Source of the DNA: Telmatactis stephensoni
Lineage: Eukaryota; Cnidaria; Anthozoa; Actiniaria; Isophelliidae
Assembly: GCA_029948255.1 (NCBI GenBank)
Contig: JALIZF010001799.1
Coordinates: forward strand, 671,001 to 735,000
Length of the DNA stretch: 64,000 nt
Direction: 5' to 3'
The notes under the pieces were generated by a model. That model had not been told where the DNA came from. It searched no databases and saw only the letters and a list, made by a program, of their open reading frames with translations. Position 1 is the stretch's first letter, and each line of letters starts with the position of its first letter. Shown piece by piece: positions 55,200-64,000 of this stretch. Position numbers and translations under genes: made by a program.

Positions 55200-57105
55200 G
55201 AGTCAAGTAGTCAAAGTATGAGTAACATACAAGGTGTGTTGAAAGATGGAGTTTGTTACATACATCAATTGTCGACAAATAAAAATCATACTGAAAGAAA
55301 AAGCTAATTAAAGAGGAAAGTAAAAAAGCAATCAGCTTGCTTACGGTATAACTGCTAACTGCTACCGTAACTAACTTTTCGTTAGTGAGTCAATTGCAAA
55401 GTAGTAGCTGCTTTTAGTACTTAAAACCACTCAATGAAGTTAAATAAACTAATTGACACGTTGAAAGGTGAACGTAAAAGGTGAAGAAGACTACTCTCGT
55501 TCTCGAGCTTGAACTTTGTATTCATAAATACGTTTGAGTATAGTTATAGTACAGAGCAAAATATAGGTCATCTTGATACAACAGAAGTTAACGTTTACAT
55601 AATGTTATATGTATGATGTTACCCTGGGAACCAGAGGTTTATTTCTATCTTGCTAGTGACGTTTGTAATTTTGACGGTTCTGTTCGCAAGAAAGAAGAAA
55701 AATGGATGTGGAATGAAACGATGTCTTCCCGGTGTCTTTCCGTTAATTGCTCCCACGGAGTTTCAGCCTTTTTCAGCCTGATTATCAAACAATCGGAAAT
55801 CGTGCATGCAAGACGGAAGTACGAGACTGGCACAACAGGGAACTTCATTGCAGGGACATTCTTATCGTGTGACTGCAGCACGTTTTCATTGAAAATTCTG
55901 CCTCTGGGGACAACATCAGTCCTCGAGCTCGACGAGTCCCATGAATTTAAACTAGCCGTTTGAATTTGTGTGAAGTGGGCACAGTAAGGACAATTTGACC
56001 CAAATATTTGGGATTTTTAAACACTTTATGTTTACCGATTATCAGTGTGTATTTATTTCAACATTTGAGGACCAGGTTGGAAAAAAGCCTTGCTTTACCT
56101 GTTATATCCTCGTTAAAACAAAGAGTCTTTTTTTTTTTTTTTTTTTTTATCTTTCGCATTGTGTGCACTGTTCGTGGGGCCTTACCTCTAAAACAAATAC
56201 CCAAATAAAAAGGGAAAAAGAAAAAGATTCCTTCGTATGTAAAAAACGTGCAACGAGGGGACGTATCCCCACTTCAAGTCCCTGTAACCACAGGCTTCCC
56301 ACCAATCGAGCTGTATCGAGTTCCCGTTTTGTTATTGAAGGTTTGGGAACCTGTGTTGTATTTTTTCAACCGACCAAACTGGTAGCTGGTATAAACGTTG
56401 AGAATGCATGGCTGCTTTACCTTTGGTGCAAGCCATGGCCAGTGTTTTAAATTTCTTTATCATACAATGGGTGCAAAGCCGCGCGCTAATCAAAGTCAAA
56501 AGTGTCAATAAAAACGACATCATTTGTATTGATTTTTGCAGAATTGTATAATAAAATGTTGTTGGTCGATTAATCAGGGAATACATCGCCTAAAGGCTCG
56601 CCAAAATACTGCGTGACTTGTAAAAATACACAGCTGTATTACAGTGTGTATTAGCTGGTTAGTCGACCAATAACCTATATTTAATGATGATTATTTGGCT
56701 GTGGAGGAACGTTTCTAAGGTATTGCTGCTTTCAGTACTGTGGACTCGCAAAGGCTATCAAGTGTCACTCATGCAACTTGAGGTCTTGAAAGTATTTTTT
56801 AACAATTCTATTTATTTTGTATCAAAACCCCTAGTGTCCTTATTAAGAGGATATCTTAAAGTTATCAAACAAAAGGAGAAAGGATTTAAACACAGAGTGT
56901 TCCCTGTCAATCACCTCTAATGGATTAATTGCTATCATAAGAGCCGGTCCTTATAAAGATTAGTGAAATGTATTTTACATAATTTTTGCACGTGCATCAA
57001 AACATTGAAACGGAGCATCGACGGAGAAAGAGGTTGAAAGGGGAATTAGTTTATTTTAGAAATGATTTTAGAATTATTTTATTTTCTCTAACCACATCTC
57101 AGACT
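55200..57105. other. upstream part of unit G and right end of the array
   Basis: Shares sequence with the intergenic parts of units D-F to about 57105 (ATTTTCTCTAACCACATCTC), then unique sequence begins. Includes a poly(T) tract near 56.13 kb and a diverged GCTTTACC...GCAAGCCATGG block at 56.4 kb. No gene supported. Confidence 0.55.
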
Positions 57106-57469
57106 ACATCTCAGAGCATCGATGGCTATGGAGAAAGGGGGTGGAACGGAGCATTATTTTCTATAGAAGGGGGAGTGGCAGAGTCACCAAATTTTGTCTG
57201 TGGAAATCTAGAGTGAGGATCATCATCTTTATATGAAATCGGGAAGTATCTATTATAAGATGTTTTCAGAAAGCTTGATATTTAAACGAACAATGATGAA
57301 TATTTTTACTAAAAGATAGGTCAAGAAACCATTCTATCATAAATCATACAATTATTTCAATAACGTAGCGTTTGTTGTTCAAGCTTTGTTCAGGGTAGAG
57401 TAATAAAATCAGACTTGTTACCAACAAAACAGGCACTTGACTGATAATGATCACATCTTGTCCATCTTG

Positions 57470-57855
57470 TAATGAGCTTTTATCAGGTATTTTTAATTTC
57501 GTAAAACAGAAAAAATATTACCATAGCCGGCTGGAAAGAGCATGTTAAAATTAGCAAGACAGTGAAATTTGAAGGAATTCAATCCAAAACTCGCGAGAAT
57601 ATGAATTTTTGAAAAGTGTGAATTTGTAAGAAAACCTTTGCTTGTAGGCATCTCTTGCCTACCAGCGAATGTTTTCATACAAAATTTCGATTTCTGAAAC
57701 TTCATATCTTCGTGAGTTTGAAATTTGCTTCATTCAAACTTCACAGTTTTACTAATTTTGACGTGCTCTTTCCAGCTATGGTAATAATTATATATATTAT
57801 ATATTAATATCATTCCGGACTGTGACTTTTGGAATTACATTATAAAAGCTCATTA
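57470..57855. mobile_element. MITE, TAATGAGCTTTTATCA family, copy 1
   Basis: Termini AATGAGCTTTTATCAGGT and TTATAAAAGCTCATTA; inner arms TGGAAAGAGCATGTTAAAAT and GACGTGCTCTTTCCAGC. Confidence 0.8.
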
Positions 57856-57859
57856 GTTC

Positions 57860-59400
57860 TATCAAAGCATATCTGACAGAGCATTTAAAATTTATTTTCA
57901 ATTCTTATGTACTTTCTCAGAATTATCCGCGCTAATTTGAGTTGGCTGCAAAACAGTTTAAGAAGTATGGACAAAATTCAAATTCAGTTCAACGATTTAT
58001 TTGACAGCTAGTAGAAATGATATTTGGTAAAGATGGCAAGTGGCTCTAAAAGAACAGAGGGAATTAGTTTTGCCAAATTTTTCCCGTGTCGCGAAATTTC
58101 GGCATCAGTAGGGGACAAGGGCGACGGATTGGTTCAACGCCCATCATTCTCAACTGATTTGTTAAAAGTGAAGTTTGTTTGAAGTGTTCTCTCTCTTATC
58201 ACAAGCGGCCATCTACGTTTTTTTCTGCGGAATCTCTTTATTTTCATCGTGAGCTCTGGTTCATATAGCGGTCTGAGTCTCGTGGGAGGAGAGAGACAGT
58301 ACTTATTTTGCTCTATGTATAAAGTGCTTTGAAACATTGACGCTTTGAAAGTCGATTAATAATGGTATGACATGGCGCACGTCTAAGAACGTCCCCCTCC
58401 CCCCTACCCCCTACCACTTGTTTAGTACTTCGTTATAATTTATTATTAAATAAATAGTTGATTCCTTTATATTGGCAGCGATCGTAGCTACAATCACGGA
58501 CAAAAGTCCTTGAGACAGTTATGAAATCCATACATTTGAGCTGTTACTTGATTAGGTCGCCTCTTGCTTTCCCCCCCGGGTCAATGTTGTACCAGATGAT
58601 AGCCCATTCTATGGACGACATTGTGCACCTACCTCAACATTGGGGGAGAGGGGGACTAGGGGAGAACAATTAACTGAAAGTGATGGGTTTACTAGTCAAA
58701 AAGCAACATTTTTTTCGCTTTGTCTTAACCTTTTTGTCCGGCATTGTAGCATTTCGGCGCAGTATTCTACGGGTTTTAGTGTGGACGGGGAAACACTACT
58801 AAAACGGTACGTGTGGACGCGAAGCGTTTGTTGCGGTTTGGGTCCGCCGGTGAAAACGTAGCGCACGTCAAAACGTAGCCTAGGTCAATATTACAAGGCG
58901 AATATAAGGTACAAAAACGTGAATGGAAATGAATTTGCCAACGATTAAGACAGAAATTAACACAATTTACGGCCATCCTCTGGCTAACGAGAGACCTGCT
59001 CAGTTAGTCATTTTAATAATTTTAAGTACTTTAATTATTAAAGAACGTGCTTCCAACAAAATTGGTAATTTCCCTGTATTATTAGTTTAATATAAAGATT
59101 ACTTGACATTTCTTTTCGCTTTTAGTCGGCAATATCACCAGTGCAATATAATGAAGAGATATAGAATGTGACTGGAAATGAGTCTGGAAGCACTAGATCA
59201 ATATTTTTACCTAATGACCAGCCCGCTAATTGGTTAGAAATTAACACCTTGGCCACAAAGAACGAATTCATACCACGGCTTTCTAATGAAGTTAATTAAG
59301 TGACAGGAAAAAAAGTAGTGATTTCATTAAAAGTGCTAAATCATGCATGCAGAATATACGCTAATTTTAAGAAACGTTGTCACGGGCCGGTTCAAAGCAA
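57860..59400. other. no gene recognised
   Basis: Mixed unique sequence with C-rich CCCCCTCCCCCCTACCCC at 58391. Frames on either strand lack recognisable domains. Confidence 0.5.
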
Positions 59401-59402
59401 TA

Positions 59403-60445
59403 AGGGACGGACCATTAGATAGTTGATGGGGGGTTGCGGAAATCCCCCAAAAATTTCGAGCAAGCACTTAAACCGTGAAAAAATATCATGCAAGCTCACC
59501 TGCCATTAAAAAATATCGATCAAGCACAGAAACGTCAGTGATGAGCACATTGTTGGAAATGAACTGTTATAAACTCCTTTGCAATGCACAGTTTCGGCTG
59601 AGAGGCTCGCGCTTCGCGCTCGCCAGAACTAACATATAGTTTGAGAAGAGTAATTTAGTAGCACAAATCTTTGTGAAGGGATAAATTGTTTGTTCAAGAA
59701 ACTTGTAAAGGCTACACAGACATGTACATGACTCAACGTCTACCGAGTGGCTCGCGCTTCGCGCTCGCATAGGCAGGAATGATTACCTAATTCTACTGAT
59801 TCATCTTTGTACTTTAGTCTTTCTTGAGTGCTCATATGCGGCACTACAAAAGCATCCAGTGTCTATGAGAAAGTGCCGGTCGGAGTGAGTTGTTGTGATC
59901 ACCTGTACCTCAATATTTTGATGAGCCGCTCGAGCTCTTCGCTCGCAACTAGATGACTATTATCATATTCTGCCTTTACAACACTTTTATTAGCATATAA
60001 GTTATTTTTCTCAGGATGGGTGATTGCGTTCGTCAAAACTTAAAAAAAAACCTCTGTGTGGTGCTGCCAAGAAAAACAAGCTTGGGACTTTTTGGTCGTC
60101 GATCAGTACTTCCATGGAACAATTCCATTTCGATTCCATTGCTCAATATACAGATTTCATATAGGAATTTTGTAAAAATTCTGACTGCCGAAAGGACATT
60201 TTGTATTGTGTAACTTCATTTTTAGTATTGCATTTTAATAGTAACTTTGTTAAAAAAATATCGAGCAAGTTCATGACACAAGAAAAAATATCATGCAAAG
60301 GTTGAGGTAGTGTCTTTACACACACAAAAAAGCAAGCTGCGAGGGAGACTAGGGTTGAGGCAAAAAATAAATTTCCTGCAACCACAATTCCTACAGCCCC
60401 CCATCAACCGATCATTAGATAATTATCATCTAATGGTCCGTCCCT
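59403..60445. mobile_element. ~1.04-kb terminal-inverted-repeat element
   Basis: Termini AGGGACGGACCATTAGATA and ATCTAATGGTCCGTCCCT, then GTTGATGGGGGG/CCCCCCATCAAC. Subterminal AAAAATATCGAGCAAG repeats occur at both ends, and GGCTCGCGCTTCGCGCTCGC occurs twice inside. No transposase frame visible, so non-autonomous. Confidence 0.8.
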
Positions 60446-60585
60446 AAGCATCAAGTCAAGACCAAAATAAATGTTTTTTGTCGGTAATGTATATGAAAAA
60501 AATAGATTATCATTCCTGATTCAATATTTATGCTATTACTAAGCACTTCAAATTTGTGAATATGTCAATAATCAGTTAGCACCGT

Positions 60586-60946
60586 TAATGAGCTTTTATC
60601 AGGTATTTTTAAATTCGTAAAACAGAAAAAGAATTACCATAGCTGGAAAGAGCATGTTAAAATTAGCATGACAGTGAAGTTTGAAGAAATTAAATCCAAA
60701 ACTCGCGAGAATATGAATTTTTGAAAAGTGTGAATTTGTAAGAAAACCTTTGCTGGTAGGCATCTCTTGCCTCCAGCGAATGTTTTCATACAAAATTTCG
60801 ATTTCTGAAAATTCATATCTTCGTGAGTTTGAAAGTTATTTCATTCAAACTTCACAGTTTTACTAATTTTGACGTGCTCTTTCCAGCTATATGGTAATTA
60901 TATTTCTGTACTGTGACTTTTGGAATTACATGATAAAAGCTCATTA
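60586..60946. mobile_element. MITE, TAATGAGCTTTTATCA family, copy 2
   Basis: Same termini and inner arms as 57470-57855, slightly shorter. Confidence 0.8.
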
Positions 60947-61506
60947 TGAACTAAAACTTCAAAATTGGGCTGCCAAAAGGTTTCAACAAAGAGTTTTTCT
61001 GCCAACTTTGGCCTTGAAGCGCGCCTCTTGTGGATGAATATATCAATGCGGGTTGTTGTTGTTGTTGTTTTTTCCCCGAAATGACGTGCTCCGTAGCACA
61101 TTTATAGTTTCGTGCACGTCTTTGTATTTTTGACAGATGTTTTCAAGAGCTCATTTATACACGAATAAACAATGGACAAGTCCCAATTGTTTGATAGTAA
61201 ATTTTGCTCTCTTCTATGCGGATGTTAAAAGAATGTTCATAACGAGACAAAAATTACACTTTTTCTGGGTTTGAGGATATATTAAAAGTCATGGGAAAAA
61301 TCCTTCATTTTTGTCTATTTGTTTTGTTTGCATTTATATTTCACAGCTCTCAACTATCATAAATTGTTGGCGGCCATGCTTTGAAATCATGCCAAAACTG
61401 AATTGAATGTCCGTCTTAAAGTGATTGATTGTTGTCCTTTTTGCATTTGACAGATGAATGTTGACTACACAATAAAAAAACTCATTTTCAAGGTCACAAT
61501 TATGTG

Positions 61507-61782
61507 AATCATTCATTAATTATTTCGTTTTATATATTTGTACAAACAGTATATATATAGAAAGAGTATAAATTTGTTTCATTTTTTTCGGTGATGAATC
61601 CAGTTGTGAGTTGACCAATTTCAGGACTGATTTATTCTTCCTAGCATCATTCATTAGTTATTTCGTTTTATATATTTGTACAAACAGTATATATATATAG
61701 AAAGAGTATAAATTTGTTTCATTTTTTTCGGTGATGAATTCAGTTGTGAGTTGACTAATTTCAGGACTGATTTGTTCTTCCT
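61507..61782. repeat. ~138-bp tandem duplication
   Basis: TTATTTCGTTTTATATATTT through CAGGACTGATTT(A/G)TTCTTCCT occurs twice in a row with very few differences, suggesting a recent event. Confidence 0.85.
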
Positions 61783-61792
61783 CTTTTTAGAA

Positions 61793-61990
61793 ATAGTAGT
61801 AGTAGACCTTTATTCAAACAGGGTAATCCTTTCAAATACAAAGTATTCTGTTATGAATAGGAGCCCCTCTTCTATCTGTTTTTCGTGCAGTGAGCTGGTT
61901 AGTACTTTGTTATACAAATGTGAGTAAAAATACACACTTAAAATAATGAAAACAGACAGGAAATTGATTTCTGTAGCCGTGCGATAGTTC
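61793..61990 (-). mobile_element. possible LINE 3'-end fragment
   Basis: Minus strand ends GAATAAAGGTCTACTACTAC, like CR1-type LINE tails. No coding part remains. Confidence 0.4.
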
Positions 61991-62029
61991 AACTCTATTT
62001 CAACAACACATCATACAATGTCCAATACA

Positions 62030-62875
62030 TCAGTACCGCCGCACGGTCACGGCACGGTTACGGCAGGAGTTTCAAACGTTTTAGACAATTATACGGCATC
62101 GACACGGTCACGGTACGGCGCGGTCCGTTTCGCACTCTAAAACATATCACGGTGCACAAGATCAAACGTTAATTTTTGTCCGAAGAATATTAACAGTCTA
62201 GAATAGACTCTATTATGGAAATTAGTTTCGTCGTTCTATATACGTCCTTTGTTTATTATATGTATTCTTGTTTTCGTGTATTTATTTACGGGGAATACAA
62301 ATAAAAAAATAAATAAATAAATTGAAATTCTTTTGACAAGCACCATAAATACATAATTATTCAATAATCTAGTTTTAATGTCATTCTAAAACGGCATGCA
62401 CTCAAATTCTTAGAATTAATAATTTCACTGACCTCAAGACTACTCATCCGTTTACACAACACAGTTTTTGTTTGCTTTTAATAAGAAACGAACTCTTATA
62501 TTTGCCAAGTAAATAACTTGATCAAGCTTATTACTCAACAGTTACAAGATTTATATAAATCATCTAAAAATAAGAATTTTAAAAGCCGACGAAGTTGTAT
62601 TTTTATTGCGGCATATGTATCCAAATCTTTTTAAGATGACAGAACTGTATTTTATGGACTTTTATGCTTCTTAAAAGATGGATCCATTAGTTTCAACATG
62701 GTCTAAGTACAATATACTACAAAGCAATTTTTAGCAAAATTTATTTTTTACTGACTCATATTTATCTATATTTGTTTTCGGTTCCGTTCTGAAACACCAT
62801 CACTAGCGCATTATAGTTTACTGCTTGCTTGTTCATGACGACAACGGTGGGACAGGGCCATAAATTTTGTTTGCT
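62030..62875. other. no gene recognised; CACGGT-rich patch and AT-rich DNA
   Basis: 62035-62135 holds repeated CACGGT(C/T)ACGG phrases; the rest is AT-rich. This is the 3' flank of the GPCR gene, whose poly(A) site is not placed. Confidence 0.45.
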
Positions 62876-62962
62876 TATTAGTTGGTTGGTTGGTTGGTTG
62901 GTTGGTTGGTTGGTTGGTTGGTTGGTTGGTTGGTTGGTTGGTTGGTTGGTTGGTTGGTTGGT
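62876..62962. repeat. (TTGG)n microsatellite
   Basis: About 21 uninterrupted TTGG units, ending 35 bp past the GPCR stop codon and so probably within its 3' UTR. Confidence 0.95.
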
Positions 62963-62996
62963 AAACTTTCATCTTGAAGAGTCACCAGTTTGGCAG

Positions 62997-64000
62997 CTAA
63001 CTAGGTATTGAAGTCATTGACGCTTCCAATTTTATAGCATCTGAAACATCTAAAACATCGCTTTCAGCTGGTCTCAGTTTATCAATTGAAAAACTTTTCA
63101 GCCCTTTTTGGCCATTCGCAACATTGTTAGAGGACGGAATTTGGGTTTTGAAGTTCTTTTCAACAGTAAAGATATTCTGAATTCGTCCTCGAAGTCTGGT
63201 CAACGTCTTCACTACTTCGACTTTGATGTCTTTAATCTTCCAGCAGTACAAAACAGGATTAAGAACTGAAGCGCAAAAAATAAATGTTCTTGAAATATCA
63301 TATGATATCTCTACTTGAGGTGTTTGTCCATAGACCAGCAAAGCTATCAAAGAGCCAACAAATGGTAAATAAACAGCTACGTAAAGTCCCACAACATAGG
63401 CCAAATTCATGGCTGATTTCCATAGAGCTTTCACTTTTATTGCCTTGCTAGAGCTGGGTCCTTGCGTCGTTTCTAAGATTTCTCCGGTACTGGAAGATAA
63501 CGACGCTGGTTGTGCTTGAAAAGCGATTTTTCTGTGATGATGTTTCATGTTCTTGAAAATTTGTACATAACCGATAAATACTTGTAGATTTCCACAGAGA
63601 ATCCCCACAACTCCAATAATTACAAAAGGCTCAATATCTTTCATGAATAACCTGGAAAAACTAACAAACATCAGCGTTATCCAAACTGAAATTGTTAAGT
63701 TCAACGTTCTACGTCTGGTAACGTAGAAATGATATTTCATATGTAGTTGAACTGCAAGCATGCGATCCAAACTGATGAGACCAACGGCACTGCAGGACAC
63801 GGCTGCAGAAATCCACGCCACGAGCTCTGTGATAACTCTAGTTATGCAATCCAAAGACCAGAAACCATAAAACCAGGCGATTTTATGAACAACAAACAAG
63901 GGTTGCACCACAAGACCCGTTATAACATCCGCAAGGGCTAGGCTGACTAGATGAATGTGGCTCGGTAATTCAAGATTAGGATTTCGCCACATAGTTACAA
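62997..64000 (-). CDS. rhodopsin-like (class A) GPCR, partial, 5' end beyond window
   Basis: A single open frame ends at the stop at 62997 and stays open past the Met at 63992 to the window edge (preceding codons read V-T), so that Met is internal and TM1 is largely missing. Counting from it: SLALADV with the TM2 Asp at 22, DRM (76-78) in place of the DRY triad in [10 protein letters not shown]4 Trp 104, TM6 YLPF with Pro 210, and TM7 NPVLY at 245-249, then a basic C-tail. A seven-helix surface receptor coupling to G proteins; ligand unknown. The extracellular Cys at 49 is about three residues from the usual TM3 position and the second extracellular loop shows no Cys, so the usual disulfide appears absent. 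Intronless in the visible part, common for cnidarian class A receptors. Confidence 0.93.
   Translation of the reverse strand, partial: VTMWRNPNLELPSHIHLVSLALADVITGLVVQPLFVVHKIAWFYGFWSLDCITRVITELVAWISAAVSCSAVGLISLDRMLAVQLHMKYHFYVTRRRTLNLTISVWITLMFVSFSRLFMKDIEPFVIIGVVGILCGNLQVFIGYVQIFKNMKHHHRKIAFQAQPASLSSSTGEILETTQGPSSSKAIKVKALWKSAMNLAYVVGLYVAVYLPFVGSLIALLVYGQTPQVEISYDISRTFIFCASVLNPVLYCWKIKDIKVEVVKTLTRLRGRIQNIFTVEKNFKTQIPSSNNVANGQKGLKSFSIDKLRPAESDVLDVSDAIKLEASMTSIPS

Noticed and set aside
58640..58976. Short frames on both strands near 58.7 kb
   Set aside because: No start context, splice logic, domain or repeat conservation to support them.
1..64000. CRISPR array or bacterial operons
   Set aside because: No regularly spaced repeats with unique spacers; gene structure is intron-containing and eukaryotic.

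Overview
The window reads as nuclear DNA of a metazoan, most probably a cnidarian and perhaps an anthozoan such as a stony coral. This is an inference from AT-rich DNA, short exons with GT/AG introns, TATA promoters and AATAAA signals, LINE 3' ends, tRNA-derived SINE-like DNA and very many short foldback DNA transposons (MITEs). No prokaryotic or viral gene organisation is seen.

Layout. (1) 0.65-15.8 kb, minus strand: exons of a J-domain (Hsp40) co-chaperone whose downstream exons encode a cysteine/histidine RING-like zinc module (6.7-15.8 kb), followed by a set of Lys/Glu-rich exons (0.65-4.5 kb) that may be the same gene or a neighbour. The introns are crowded with MITEs, one LINE end and one SINE. 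(2) 15.9-22.1 kb: no gene recognised; MITEs, a 10-bp minisatellite and tRNA-like relics. (3) 22.1-57.1 kb, minus strand: the main feature, a tandem array of seven copies of a small secreted-protein gene. Five copies (A, B, E, F, G) have all three coding exons and give 206-207 residues. Copy C is broken by two 4-bp insertions and lacks its signal-peptide exon. Copy D lacks its third exon. (4) 57.1-63.0 kb: no gene; MITEs, a ~1.04-kb terminal-inverted-repeat element, a tandem duplication and a (TTGG)n microsatellite. (5) 63.0-64.0 kb, minus strand: an intronless rhodopsin-like GPCR running off the right edge.

The array protein has a signal peptide, an early His in a HSGL motif followed by an EY motif, and a late YDL..NNC motif. 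This His-first, Cys-last order resembles the circularly permuted papain-like folds (PPPDE/DUF862, LRAT, permuted NlpC/P60), but here the protein is predicted to be secreted and has eight further conserved cysteines. The family assignment is by motif only. Units E, F and G are full tandem repeats of about 5.3-6.7 kb, each with its own TATA promoter, 5' UTR exon, three coding exons and 3' UTR exon. Block C-D is a rearranged copy of block A-B with two internal deletions. I regard this array, apparently expanding by duplication and decaying in places, as the best candidate for an undescribed system in the window.

Most remaining short reading frames are chance frames in repeats.
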